A program made the translations under genes and the position numbers. From assembly GCF_029227915.1 (NCBI RefSeq), contig NC_079876.1, forward strand, positions 8,434,001-8,498,000: DNA of 64,000 nt, in the 5' to 3' direction. Source of the DNA: Hydractinia symbiolongicarpus. Its lineage: Eukaryota > Cnidaria > Hydrozoa > Anthoathecata > Hydractiniidae. The notes under the pieces were generated by a model. It worked only from the letters and a program-made list of their open reading frames with translations, searched no databases and had not been told where the DNA came from. Positions within the stretch are counted from its first letter, which is position 1. The number at the start of each line of letters is the position of its first letter. Of this stretch, positions 10,652 through 23,249 are shown piece after piece.

Positions 10652-11290
10652 GTGGTGAAAATTAATTTGAAAAATCGTTCGGGAAATGAGTTTACTCCCT
10701 GGGTACTTTCTTTGTATACTTTTGACTATACGGGCCGAGTCCGGGATTTACGGGAAGTAGCGGGTTTTCGTTTGCCGGCAATTAAACTTCTTTTATTCAG
10801 CGTCTCATTAAAAATGAAAACATTTTTAAAAACTACAAGTCTCATGGGCTTTAGTGGTAAAATAATAATTTAAAAAATCGTTCGGGAAATGAGTTTACAC
10901 CCTGGGTACTTTCTTTGAATACTTTTGACTATACGGGCCGAGTCCGGGATTTACGGCAAATCGCAGGTTTTCGTTTGCCGGCGATTAAACTTCTTTTATT
11001 CAGCGTCTCATCAAAAATGAAAACATTTTTGAAAACTACAAGTCTCATGCGATTTAGTGGTGAAAAAATAATTTAAAAAACCGTTCGGGAAATGAGTTTA
11101 CTCCCTGGTTACTTTCTTTGTATACTTTTGACTATGCGGGCCGAGTCCGGGGTTTACGGGAAATGGCGGGTTTTCGTTTGCCGGCGATTAAACTTCTTTT
11201 ATTCAGCGTCTCATCAAAAAGGAAAACATTTTTGAAAACTACAAGTCTCATGCGTTTTAGTGGTGAAAAAATAATTTAAAAATTCGTTCG
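10652..11290 (+). repeat. Recurrent cassette K, copy 1
   Basis: A fixed order of three monomers. The first has gaaaattaattt, gaagtagcggg and gtctcattaaaaatg. The second has acaccctggg, tttacggcaaatcgcagg and catgcgatttag. The third has ctccctggttac, tatgcggg and atggcggg. It is preceded by a B monomer with cgtggg and aaaacgaaaac. The same order occurs six times in the window, at irregular spacing of whole monomers. This copy has two own changes, attaatttgaaaa and agtggtaaaataat. Confidence 0.85.
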
Positions 11291-13319
11291 GGAAATGAAT
11301 TTACACCCTGGGTACTTTCTTTGTATACTTTTGACTATACGGGCCGAGTCCGGGATTTACGGGAAATCGCAGGTTTTCGTTTGCCGGCGATTAAACTTCT
11401 TTTATTCAGCGTCTCATCAAAAATGAAAACATTTTTGAAAACTACAAGTCTCATGCGATTTAGTGATGAAAAAATAATTTAAAAAATCGTTCGGGAAATG
11501 AGTTTACTCCCTGGGTACTTTCTTTGTATACTTTTGACTATGCGGGCCGAGTCCGGGGTTTACGGGAAATGGCGGGTTTTCGTTTGCCGGCAATTAAACT
11601 TCTTTTATTCAGCGTCTCATCAAAAATGAAAACATTTTTGAAAACTACAAGTCTCAAGCGTTTTAGTGGTGAAAAGATAATTTAAAAAATCGTTTTGGAA
11701 ATGAGTTTACTCACAGGGTACTTTCTTTGTATACATTCGACTATACGGGCCAAGCCCGGGATTTACGGGAAATCGCGGGTTTTCGTTTGCCGGTGATTAA
11801 ACAACTTTCATTAAGCGTCTCATCAAAAATGAAAACATTTCTGAAAACTACAAGTCTCATGCGTTTTAGTAGTGAAAATTAATTTAAAAAATCGTTCGGG
11901 AAATGAGTTTACTCCCTGGGTACTTTCTTTGTATACTTTTGACTATACGGGCCGAGTCCGGGATTTACGGGAAGTCGCGGGTTTTCGTTTGCCGGCGATT
12001 AAACAACTTTCATTAAGCGTCTCATCAAAAATGAAAACATTTCTGAAAACTAAAAGTCTCATGCGTTTTAGTGGTGAAAAAAAAATTTAAAAAATCGTTC
12101 GGAAAATGAGTTTACTCCCTGGGTACTTTTTTGTATACTTTTGACTATACGGGCCGAGTCCGGGATTTCCGGGAAGACGCGGGTTTTCGTTTGCCGGCGA
12201 TTAAACTTCTTTTATACAGCGTCTCATCAAAAATGAAAATATTTTTAAATACTACAAGTCTCATGGGCTTTAGTGGTGAAATAATAATTTAAAAAATCGT
12301 TCGGGAAATGAGTTTACACCCTGGGTACTTTCTTTGTATACTTTTGACTATACGGGCCGAGTCCGGGATTTACGGGAAATCGCAGGTTTTCGTTTGCCGG
12401 CGATTAAACTTCTTTTATTCAGCGTCTCATCAAAAATAAAAATATTTTTAAATACTACAAGTCTCATGGGCTTTAGTGGTGAAATAATAATTTAAAAAAT
12501 CGTTCGGGAAATGAGTTTACACCCTGGGTACTTTCTTTGTATACTTTTGACTATACGGGCCGAGTCCGGGATTTACGGGAAATCGCAGGTTTTCGTTTCC
12601 CGGCGATTAAACTTCTTTTATTCAGCGTCTCATCAAAAATGAAAATATTTTTAAATACTACAAGTCTCATGGGCTTTAGTGGTGAAATAATAATTTAAAA
12701 AATCGTTCGGGAAATGAGTTTACACCCTGGGTACTTTCTTTGTATACTTTTGACTATACGGGCCGAGTCCGGGATTTACGGGAAATCGCAGGTTTTCGTT
12801 TGCCGGCGATTAAACTTCTTTTATTCAGCGTCTCATCAAAAATGAAAACATTTTTGAAAACTAGAAGTCTCATGCGATTCAGTGGTGAAAAAATAATTTA
12901 AAAAATCGTTCGGGAAATGAGTTTACTCCCTGGGTACTTTCTTTGTATACTTTTGACTATGCGGGCCGAGTCCGGGGTTAACGGGAAATGGCGGGTTTTC
13001 GTTTGCCGGCAATTAAACTTCTTTTATTCAGCGTCTCATCAAAAATGAAAACATTTTTGAAAACTACAAGTCTCAAGCGTTTTAGTGGTGAAAAGATAAT
13101 TTAAAAAATCGTTTTGGAAATGAGTTTACTCACAGGGTACTTTCTTTGTATACATTCGACTATACGGGCCAAGCCCGGGATTTACGGGAAATCTCGGGTT
13201 TTCGTTTGCCGGCGATTAAACCACTTTTATTAAGCGTCTCATCAAAAATGAAAACATTTCTGAAAACTACAAGTCTCAAGCGTTTTAGTGGTGAAAAGAT
13301 AATTTAAAAAATCGTTTTG

Positions 13320-13702
13320 GAAATGAGTTTACTCACAGGGTACTTTCTTTGTATACATTCGACTATACAGGCCAAGCCCGGGATTTACGGGAAATCGCGG
13401 GTTTTCGTTTGCCGGCGATTAAACCACTTTTATTAATCGTCTCATCAAAAATGAAAACATTTCTAAAAACTACAAGTCTCATGCGTTTTAGTGGTGAAAA
13501 AATAATTTAAAAATTCGTTCGGGAAATGAGTTTACTCACAGGGTACTTTCTTTGTATACATTCGACTATACAGGCCAAGCCCGGGATTTACGGGAAATCG
13601 CGGGTTTTCGTTTGCCGGCGATTAAACCACTTTTATTAATCGTCTCATCAAAAATGAAAACATTTCTAAAAACTACAAGTCTCATGCGTTTTAGTGGTGA
13701 AA
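13320..13702 (+). repeat. Single-monomer tandem duplication (203 bp)
   Basis: Two neighbouring B monomers share otherwise rare changes exactly 203 bases apart: gactatacaggccaag (13,361 and 13,564), ttattaatcgtctc and catttctaaaaac. The two flanks differ (gataattt and cgttttgg on the left, gaaaattaattt on the right). The duplication therefore spans about one monomer and reflects a one-register unequal exchange. The counterpart block at 15.6-18.8 kb lacks the extra monomer. Confidence 0.85.
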
Positions 13703-14330
13703 ATTAATTTAAAAAATCGTTCGGGAAATGAGTTTACTCCCTGGGTACTTTCTTTTTATACTTTTGACTATACGGGCCGAGTCCGGGATTTACGGGAAGT
13801 AGCGGGTTTTCGTTTGCCGGCAATTAAACTTCTTTTATTCAGCGTCTCATTAAAAATGAAAACATTTTTAAAAACTACAAGTCTCATGGGCTTTAGTGGT
13901 GAAATAATAATTTAAAAAATCGTTCCGGAAATGAGTTTACACCCTGGGTACTTTCTTTGTATACTTTTGACTATACGGGCCGAGTCCGGGATTTACGGCA
14001 AATCGCAGGTTTTCGTTTGCCGGCGATTAAACTTCTTTTATTCAGCGTCTCATCAAAAATGAAAACATTTTTGAAAACTACAAGTCTCATGCGATTTAGT
14101 GGTGAAAAAATAATTTAAAAAATCGTTCGGGAAATGAGTTTACTCCCTGGTTACTTTCTTTGTATACTTTTGACTATGCGGGCCGAGTCCGGGGTTTACG
14201 GGAAATGGCGGGTTTGCGTTTGCCGGCGATTAAACTTCTTTTATTCAGCGTCTCATCAAAAATGAAAACATTTTTGAAAACTACAAGTCTCATGCGTTTT
14301 AGTGGTGAAAAAATAATTTAAAAATTCTTC
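13694..14330 (+). repeat. Recurrent cassette K, copy 2
   Basis: Same monomer order as 10,652-11,290, 3042 bases (15 monomers) downstream. Own changes are ctttttatac instead of ctttgtatac near 13,750, cgttccggaa near 13,921, and gcgggtttgcg instead of gcgggttttcg near 14,208. The last is shared with the copies at 18,157 and the trimer at 19.2 kb, which links these three by descent. Confidence 0.82.
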
Positions 14331-15546
14331 GGGAAATGAGTTTACTCACAGGGTACTTTCTTTGTATACATTCGACTATACGGGCCAAGCCCGGGATTTA
14401 CGGGAAATCGCGGGTTTTCGTTTGCCGGCGATTAAACAACTTTCATTAGGCGTCTCATCAAAAATGAAAACATTTCTGAAAACTACAAGTCTCATGGGCT
14501 TTAGTGGTGAAATAATAATTTAAAAAATCGTTCGGAAAATGAGTTTACACCCTTGGTACTTTCTTTGTATACTTTTGACTATACGGGCCGAGTCCGGGAT
14601 TTACGGGAAATCGCAGGTTTTCGTTTGCCAGCGATTAAACTTCTTTTATTGAGCGTCTCATCAAAAATGAAAACATTTCTGAAAACTACAAGTCTCATGC
14701 GTTTTAGTGGTGAAAAAATAATTTAAAAATTCGTTCGGGAAATGAGTTTACTCACAGGGTACTTTCTTTGTATACATTCGACTATACGGGCCAAGCCCGG
14801 GATTTACGGGAAATCGTGGGTTTTCGTTTGCCGGCGATTAAACCACTTTTATTAGGCGTCTCATCAAAAATGAAAACATTTCTGAAAACTACAAGTCTCA
14901 TGCGTTTTAGTGGTGAAAAAATAATTTAAAAATTCGTTCGGGAAATGAGTTTACTCACAGGGTACTTTCTTTGTATACATTCGACTATACGGGCCAAGCC
15001 CGGGATTTACGGGAAATCGCGGGTTTTCGTTTGCCGGCGATTAAACAACTTTCATTAGGCGTCTCATCAAAAATGAAAACATTTCTGAAAACTACAAGTC
15101 TCATGGGCTTTAGTGGTGAAATAATAATATAAAAAATCGTTCGGAAAATGAGTTTACACCCTTGGTACTTTCTTTGTATACTTTTGACTATACGGGCCGA
15201 GTCCGGGATTTACGGGAAATCGCAGGTTTTCGTTTGCCAGCGATTAAACTTCTTTTATTGAGCGTCTCATCAAAAATGAAAACATTTCTGAAAACTACAA
15301 GTCTCATGCGTTTTAGTGGTGAAAAAATAATTTAAAAATTCGTTCGGGAAATGAGTTTACTCACAGGGTACTTTCTTTGTATACATTCGACTATACGGGC
15401 CAAGCCCGGGATTTACGGGAAATCGTGGGTTTTCGTTTGCCGGCGATTAAACCACTTTTATTAGGCGTCTCATCAAAAATGAAAACATTTCTGAAAACTA
15501 CAAGTCTCATGCGTTTTAGTGGTGAAAAAATAATTTAAAAATTCGT
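14329..15546 (+). repeat. Trimer duplication, 608/609 bp x2
   Basis: Three monomers are repeated at offset 609 (copies about 14,329-14,937 and 14,938-15,546). Shared private markers are cattaggcgtctc (14,441 and 15,050), cccttggtac, tgccagcgattaaac, ttattgagcg and ttattaggcg. The first copy starts with a one-base deletion (aaattcttcggg). The second has ataatataaaaaatc where the first has ataatttaaaaaatc. Confidence 0.88.
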
Positions 15547-15564
15547 TCGGGAAATGAGTTTACT

Positions 15565-18500
15565 CACAGGGTACTTTCTTTGTATACTTTTGACTATACG
15601 GGCCGAGTCCGGGATTTACGGCAAATCGCAGGTTTTCGTTTGCCGGCGATTAAACTTCTTTTATTCAGCGTCTCATCAAAAATGAAAACATTTTTGAAAA
15701 CTACAAGTCTCATGCGATTTAGTGGTGAAAAAATAATTTAAAAAATCGTTCGGGAAATGAGTTTACTCCCTGGTTACTTTCTTTGTATACTTTTGACTAT
15801 GCGGGCCGAGTCCGGGGTTTACGGGAAATGGCGGGTTTTCGTTTGCCGGCGATTAAACTTCTTTTATTCAGCGTCTCATCAAAAATGAAAACATTTTTGA
15901 AAACTACAAGTCTCATGCGTTTTAGTGGTGAAAAAATAATTTAAAAATTCGTTCGGGAAATGAGTTTACACCCTGGGTACTTTCTTTGTATACTTTTGAC
16001 TATACGGGCCGAGTCCGGGATTTACGGGAAATCGCAGGTTTTCGTTTGCCGGCGATTAAACTTCTTTTATTCAGCGTCTCATCAAAAATGAAAACATTTT
16101 TAAAAACTACAAGTCTCATGCGATTTAGTGGTGAAAAAATAACTTAAAAAATCGTTCGGGAAATGAGTTTACTCCCTGGGTACTTTCTTTGTATACTTTT
16201 GACTATGCGGGCCGAGTCCGGGGTTTACGGGAAATGGCGGGTTTTCGTTTGCCGGCAATTAAACTTCATTTATTCAGCGTCTCATCAAAAATGAAAACAT
16301 TTTTGAAAACTACAAGTCTCAAGCGTTTTAGTGGTGAAAAGATAATTTAAAAAATCGTTTTGGAAATGAGTTTACTCACAGGGTACTTTCTTTGTATACA
16401 TTCGACTATACGGGCCAAGCCCGGGATTTACGGGAAATCGCGGGTTTTCGTTTGCCGGTGATTAAACAACTTTCATTAAGCGTCTCATCAAAAATGAAAA
16501 CATTTCTGAAAACTACAAGTGTCATGCGTTTCAGTAGTGAAAATTAATTTAAAAAATCGTTCGGGAAATGAGTTTACTCCCTGGGTACTTTCTTTGTATA
16601 CTTTTGACTATACGGGCCGAGTCCGGGATTTACGGGAAGTCGCGGGTTTTCGTTTGCCGGCGATTAAACAACTTTCATTAAGCGTCTCATCAAAAATGAA
16701 AACATTTCTGAAAACTACAAGTCTCATGCGTTTTAGTGGTAAAAAAAAAATTTAAAAAATCGTTCGGAAAATGAGTTTACTCCCTGGGTACTTTCTTTGT
16801 ATACTTTTGACTATACGGGCCGAGTCCGGGATTTACGGGAAGACGCGGGTTTTCGTTTGCCGGCGATTAAACTTCTTTTATTCAGCGTCTCATCAAAAAT
16901 GAAAATATTTTTAAATACTACAAGTCTCATGGGCTTTAGTGGTGAAATAATAATTTAAAAAATCGTTTGGGAAATGAGTTTACACCCTGGGTACTTTCTT
17001 TGTATACTTTTGACTATACGGGCCGAGTCCGGGATTTACGGGAAATCGCAGGTTTTCGTTTGCCGGCGATTAAACTTCTTTCATTCAGCGTCTCATCAAA
17101 AATGAAAATATTTTTAAATACTACAAGTCTCATGGGCTTTAGTGGTGAAATAATAATTTAAAAAATCGTTCGGGAAATGAGTTTACACCCTGGGTACTTT
17201 CTTTGTATACTTTTGACTATACGGGCCGAGTCCGGGATTTACGGGAAATCGCACGTTTTCGTTTCCCGGCGATTAAACTTCTTTTATTCAGCGTCTCATC
17301 AAAAATGAAAATATTTTTAAATACTACAAGTCTCATGCGCTTTAGTGGTGAAATAATAATTTAAAAAATCGTTCGGGAAATGAGTTTACACCCTGGGTAC
17401 TTTCTTTGTATACTTTTGACTATACGGGCCGAGTCCGGGATTTACGGGAAATCGCAGGTTTTCGTTTGCCGGCGATTAAACTTCTTTTATTCAGCGTCTC
17501 ATCAAAAATGAAAACATTTTTGAAAACTACAAGTCTCATGCGATTCAGTGGTGAAAAAATAATTTAAAAAATCGTTCGGGAAATGAGTTTACTCCCTGGG
17601 TACTTTCTTTGTATACTTTTGACTATGCGGGCCGAGTCCGGGGTTTACGGGAAATGGCGGGTTTTCGTTTGCCGGCAATTAAACTTCTTTTATTCAGCGT
17701 CTCATCAAAAATGAAAACATTTTTGAAAACTACAAGTCTCAAGCGTTTTAGTGGTGAAAAGATAATTTAAAAAATCGTTTTGGAAATGAGTTTACTCACA
17801 GGGTACTTTCTTTGTATACATTCGACTATACGGGCCAAGCCCGGGATTTACGGGAAATCGCGGGTTTTCGTTTGCCGGCGATTAAACCACTTTTATTAAG
17901 CGTCTCATCAAAAATGAAAACATTTCTAAAAACTACAAGTCTCATGCGTTTTAGTGGTGAAAAAATAATTTAAAAATTCGTTCGGGAAATGAGTTTACTC
18001 ACAGGGTACTTTCTTTGTATACATTCGACTATACGGGCCAAGCCCTGGATTTACGGGAAATCGTGGGTTTTCGTTTGCCGGCGATTAAACAACTTTCATT
18101 AAGCGTCTCATCAAAAACGAAAACATTTCTGAAAACTACAAGTCTCATGCGTTTTAGTGGTGAAAATTAATTTAAAAAATCGTTCGGGAAATGAGTTTAC
18201 TCCCTGGGTACTTTCTTTGTATACTTTTGACTATACGGGCCGAGTCCGGGATTTACGGGAAGTAGCGGGTTTTCGTTTGCCGGCAATTAAACTTCTTTTA
18301 TTCAGCGTCTCATTAAAAATGAAAACATTTTTAAAAACTACAAGTCTCATGGGCTTTAGTGCTGAAATAATAATTTAAAAAATCGTTCGGGAAATGAGTT
18401 TACACCCTGGGTACTTTCTTTGTATACTTTTGACTATACGGGCCGAGTCCGGGATTTACGGCAAATCGCAGGTTTTCGTTTGCCGGCGATTAAACTTCTT

Positions 18501-18790
18501 TTATTCAGCGTCTCATCAAAAATGAAAACATTTTTGAAAACTACAAGTCTCATGCGATTTAGTGGTGAAAAAATAATTTAAAAAATCGTTCGGGAAATGA
18601 GTTTACTCCCTGGTTACTTTCTTTGTATACTTTTGACTATGCGGGCCGAGTCCGGGGTTTACGGGAAATGGCGGGTTTGCGTTTGCCGGCGATTAAACTT
18701 CTTTTATTCAGCGTCTCATCAAAAATGAAAACATTTTTGAAAACTACAAGTCTCATGCGTTTTAGTGGTGAAAAAATAATTTAAAAATTC
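15565..18790 (+). repeat. 3.4 kb block L2, right copy
   Basis: Partner of 10,900-14,330. It begins at a chimeric monomer, B-type actcacaggg followed by A-type cttttgac and tttacggcaaatcg near 15,565-15,625, which looks like the exchange point. It contains a K cassette at 18,157. Own changes include acaagtgtcatgcgtttcag near 16,520 and gcacgttttcg near 17,251. Confidence 0.82.
18157..18790 (+). repeat. Recurrent cassette K, copy 3
   Basis: 4463 bases (22 monomers) after copy 2. It has agtgctgaaataat instead of agtggtgaaataat near 18,358, and shares gcgggtttgcg with copy 2. Its third monomer is also the first monomer of the trimer duplication that starts near 18,577. Confidence 0.82.
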
Positions 18791-19792
18791 GTTCGGGAAA
18801 TGAGTGTACTCACAGGGCACTTTCTTTGTATACATTCGACTATACGGGCCAAGCCCGGGATTTACGGGAAATCGCGGGTTTTTGTTTGCCGGCGATTAAA
18901 CAACTTTCATTAAGCGTCTCATCAAAAATGAAAACATTTCTGAAAACTACAAGTCTCATGCGTTTTAGTGGTGAAAATTAATTTAAAAAATCGTTCGGGA
19001 AATGAGTTTACTCCCTGGGTACTTTCTTTGTATACTTTTGACTATTCGAGCCGAGTCCGGGATTTACGGGAAGTCGCGGGTTTTCATTTGCCGGCGATTA
19101 AACTTCTTTTATTCAGCGTCTCATCAAAAATGAAAATATTTTTATATACTACAAGTCTCATGGGCTTTAGTGGTGAAAAAATTATTTAAAAAATCGTTCG
19201 GGAAATGAGTTTACTCCCTGGTTACTTTCTTTGTATACTTTTGACTATGCGGGCCGAGTCCGGGGTTTACGGGAAATGGCGGGTTTGCGTTTGCCGGCGA
19301 TTAAACTTCTTTTATTCAGCGTCTCATCAAAAATGAAAACATTTTTGAAAACTACAAGTCTCATGCGTTTTAGTGGTGAAAAAATAATTTAAAAATTCGT
19401 TCGGGAAATGAGTGTACTCACAGGGCACTTTCTTTGTATACATTCGACTATACGGGCCAAGCCCGGGATTTACGGGAAATCGCGGGTTTTTGTTTGCCGG
19501 CGATTAAACAACTTTCATTAAGCGTCTCATCAAAAATGAAAACATTTCTGAAAACTACAAGTCTCATGCGTTTTAGTGGTGAAAATTAATTTAAAAAATC
19601 GTTCGGGAAATGAGTTTACTCCCTGGGTACTTTCTTTGTATACTTTTGACTATTCGAGCCGAGTCCGGGATTTACGGGAAGTCGCGGGTTTTCATTTGCC
19701 GGCGATTAAACTTCTTTTATTCAGCGTCTCATCAAAAATGAAAATATTTTTATATACTACATGTCTCATGGGCTTTAGTGGTGAAATAATAA
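18577..19792 (+). repeat. Trimer duplication, 608 bp x2
   Basis: Copies about 18,577-19,184 and 19,185-19,792. Shared private variants at offset 608 are gcgggtttgcg, gagtgtactcacagggcac, gggtttttgtttgcc, gactattcgagccgag, gttttcatttgcc and atttttatatac. Differences are few: the first copy ends gaaaaaattattt and the second gaaataataattt, and one has tacatgtctc for tacaagtctc. Confidence 0.9.
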
Positions 19793-20588
19793 TTTAAAAA
19801 ATCGTTCGGGAAATGAGTTTACACCCTGGGTACTTTCTTTGTATACTTTTGACTATACGGGCCGAGTCCGGGATTTACGGGAAATCGCAGGTTTTCGTTT
19901 GCCGGCGATTAAACTTCTTTTATTCAGCGTCTCATCAAAAATGAAAATATTTTTAAATACTACAAGTCTCATGGGCTTTAGTGGTGAAATAATATTTTAA
20001 AAAATCGTTCGGAAAATGAGTTTACACCCTTGGTACTTTCTTTGTATACTTTTGACTATACGGGCCGAGTCCGGGATTTACGGGAAATCGCAGGTTTTCG
20101 TTTGCCGGCGATTAAACTTCTTTTATTCAGCGTGTCATCAAAAATGAAAACATTTTTGAAAACTACAAGTCTCATGCGATTTAGTGGTGAAAAAATAATT
20201 TAAAAAATCGTTCGGGAAATGAGTTTACTCCCTGGGTACTTTCTTTGTATACTTTTGACTATGCGGGCCGAGTCCGGGGTTTACGGGAAATGGCGGGTTT
20301 TCGTTTGTCGGCGATTAAACCACCTTTATTAAGCGTCTCATCAAAAATGAAAACATTTCTGAAAACTACAAGTCTCATGCGTTTTAGTAGTGAAAAAATA
20401 ATTTAAAAATTCGTTTGGGAAATGAGTTTACTCACAGGGTACTTTCTTTGTATACATTCGACTATACGGGCCAAGCATGGGATTTACGGGAAATCGCGGG
20501 TTTTCGTTTCCGGCGATTAAACAACTTTCATTAAGCGTCTCATCAAAAATGAAAACATTTCTGAAAACTACAAGTCTCATGCGTTTTA
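19793..20588 (+). repeat. Four mosaic monomers with cassette V, copy 1
   Basis: Two type A monomers, then an A2/B pair forming cassette V: gtttgtcggcgattaaaccacctttattaag, agtagtgaaaaaataa, aattcgtttggg, ccaagcatggg and gtttccggcg. Cassette V recurs with its gtcg marker at 22,131, 30,244, 31,661 and 35,311, always separated by whole monomers (9, 40, 7 and 18). Confidence 0.78.
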
Positions 20589-20992
20589 GTGGTGAAAATT
20601 AATTTAAAAAATCGTTCGGGAAATGAGTTTACTCCCTGGGTACTTTCTTTGTATACTTTTGACTATACGGGCCGAGTCCGGGATTTACGGGAAGTCGCGG
20701 GTTTTCGTTTGCCGGCAATTAAACTTCTTTTATTCAGCGTCTCATCAAAAATGAAAACATTTTTAAAAACTACAAGTCTCATGGGCTTTAGTGGTGAAAA
20801 TTAATTTAAAAAATCGTTCGGGAAATGAGTTTACTCCCTGGGTACTTTCTTTGTATACTTTTGACTATACGGGCCGAGTCCGGGATTTACGGGAAGTCGC
20901 GGGTTTTCGTTTGCCGGCAATTAAACTTCTTTTATTCAGCGTCTCATCAAAAATGAAAACATTTTTAAAAACTACAAGTCTCATGGGCTTTA
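20589..20992 (+). repeat. Single-monomer tandem duplication (202 bp)
   Basis: Two adjacent type A monomers (20,589-20,790 and 20,791-20,992) look identical along their length, including gaaaattaattt, gaagtcgcggg, gccggcaattaaac, catttttaaaaac and catgggctttag. The first ends directly in the gaaaattaattt of the second. No other place in the window pairs this monomer with itself. I read it as a very recent one-register duplication. Confidence 0.85.
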
Positions 20993-22412
20993 GTGGTGAA
21001 ATAATAATTTAAAAAATCGTTCGGGAAATGAGTTTACTCCCTGGGTACTATCTTTGTATACTTTTGACTATACGGGCCGAGTCCGGGATTTACGGGAAGA
21101 CGCGGGTTTTCGTTTGCCGGCGATTAAACTTTTTTTATTCAGCGTCTCATCAAAAATGAAAATATTTTTAAATACTACAAGTCTCATGGGCTTTAGTGGT
21201 GAAATAATAATTTAAAAAATCGTTCGGGAAATGAGTTTACACCCTGGGTACTTTCTTTGTATACTTTTGACTATACGGGCCGAGTCCGGGATTTACGGGA
21301 AATCGCAGGTTTTCGTTTGCCGGCGATTAAACTTCTTTTATTCAGCGTCTCATCAAAAATGAAAATATTTTTAAATACTACAAGTCTCATGGGCTTTAGT
21401 GGTGAAATAATAATTTAAAAAATCGTTCGGGAAATGAGTTTACACCCTGGGTACTTTCTTTGTATACTTTTGACTATACGGGCCGAGTCCGGGATTTACG
21501 GGAAATCGCAGGTTTTCGTTTGCCGGCGATTAAACTTCTTTTATTCAGCGTCTCATCAAAAATGAAAACATTTTTGAAAACTACAAGTCTCATGCGATTT
21601 AGTGGTGAAAAAATAATTTAAAAAATCGTTCGGGAAATGAGTTTACTCCCTGGGTACTTTCTTTGTATACTTTTGACTATGCGGGCCGAGTCCGGGGTTT
21701 ACGGGAAATGGCGGGTTTTCGTTTGCCGGCAATTAAACTTCTTTTATTCAGCGTCTCATCAAAAATGAAAACATTTTTGAAAACTACAAGTCTCCAGCGT
21801 TTTAGTGGTGAAAAGATAATTTAAAAAATCGTTTTGGAAATGAGTTTACTCACAGGGTACTTTCTTTGTATACATTCGACTATACGGGCCGAGTCCGGGA
21901 TTTACGGGAAATCGCAGGTTTTCGTTTGCCGGCGATTAAACTTCTTTTATTCAGCGTCTCATCAAAAATGAAAACATTTTTGAAAACTACAAGTCTCATG
22001 CGATTTAGTGGTGAAAAAATAATTTAAAAAATCGTTCGGGAAATGAGTTTACTCCCTGGGTACTTTCTTTGTATACTTTTGACTATGCGGGCCGAGTCCG
22101 GGGTTTACGGGAAATGGCGGGTTTTCGTTTGTCGGCGATTAAACCACCTTTATTAAGCGTCTCATCAAAAATGAAAACATTTCTGAAAACTACAAGTCTA
22201 ATGCGTTTTAGTAGTGCAAAAATAATTTAAAAATTCGTTTGGGAAATGAGTTTACTCACAGGGTACTTTCTTTGCATACATTCGACTATACGGGCCAAGC
22301 ATGGGATTTACGGGAAATCGCGGGTTTTCGTTTCCAACGATTAAACAACTTTCATTAAGCGTCTCATCAAAAATGAAAACATTTCTGAAAACTACAAGTC
22401 TCATGCGTTTTA
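20993..22412 (+). repeat. Seven mosaic monomers with cassette V, copy 2
   Basis: Type A and A2 monomers with one clear B-to-A chimera at about 21,840-21,930: B-type actcacaggg and cattcgac, then A-type ccgagtccggg and gaaatcgcagg. Own changes are tctccagcg near 21,792, gtctaatgcg and gtagtgcaaaa near 22,198-22,217, tttgcatac near 22,272 and gtttccaacg near 22,331. Several of these fall inside cassette V copy 2. Confidence 0.78.
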
Positions 22413-23249
22413 GTGGTGAAAATTAATTTAAAAAATCGTTCGGGAAATGAGTTTACTCCCTGGGTACTTTCTTTGTATACTTTTGACTATACGGGCCGAG
22501 TCCGGGATTTACGGGAAGTCGCGGGTTTTCGTTTGCCGGCAATTAAACTTCTTTTATTCAGCGTCTCATCAAAAATGAAAACATTTTTAAAAACTACAAG
22601 TCTCATGGGCTTTAGTGGTGAAATAATAATTTAAAAAATCGTTCGGGAAATGAGTTTACACCCTGGGTACTTTCTTTGTATACTTTTGACTATACGGGCC
22701 GAGTCCGGGATTTACGGGAAATCGCAGGTTTTCGTTTGCCGGCGATTAAACTTCTTTTATTCAGCGTCTCATCAAAAATGAAAACATTTCTGAAAACTAC
22801 AAGTCTTATGCGTTTTAGTGGTGAAAATTAATTTAAAAAATCGTTCGGGAAATGAGTTTACTCCCTGGGTACTTTCTTTGTATACTTTTGACTATACGGG
22901 CCGAGTCCGGGATTTACGGGAAGTCGCGGGTTTTCGTTTGCCGGCAATTAAACTTCTTTTATTCAGCGTCTCATCAAAAATGAAAACATTTTTAAAAACT
23001 ACAAGTCTCATGGGCTTTAGTGGTGAAATAATAATTTAAAAAATCGTTCGGGAAATGAGTTTACTCCCTGGGTACTATCTTTGTATACTTTTGACTATAC
23101 GGCCCAAGCCCGCGATTTACGGGAAATCTCGGGTTTTCGTTTGCCGGCGATTAAACAACTTTCATTAAGCGTCTCATTAAAAATGAAAACATTTCTGAAA
23201 ACTACAAGTCTCATGCGTTTTAGTGGTGAAAAAAAAAATTTAAAAAATC
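22413..23249 (+). repeat. Four mosaic monomers, dimer-like
   Basis: The same gaaaattaattt/gaagtcgcggg/caattaaac type A monomer occurs at 22,413 and 22,818, 405 bases apart, each followed by a different monomer. The first follower is type A with catttctgaaaac and gtcttatgcg. The second is A/B with ggtactatctttg, ggcccaagcccgcg and gtctcattaaaaatg. The dimer pattern is therefore only half kept. Confidence 0.72.

Larger units (their letters stand above)
10900..14330 (+). repeat. 3.4 kb block L2, left copy
   Basis: This block matches about 15,565-18,790. The offset is 4665-4666 up to about 13,270, then 4463 from the K cassette at 13,694. The 202-base difference is accounted for by the single-monomer duplication at 13,320-13,702. 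Shared private variants include agtagtgaaaattaa (11,871 and 16,536), gtttcccggcg (12,595 and 17,261) and gcgattcagtgg (12,871 and 17,537). A one-base deletion near 12,128 (gggtacttttttg) accounts for the shift from 4665 to 4666. Confidence 0.85.
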
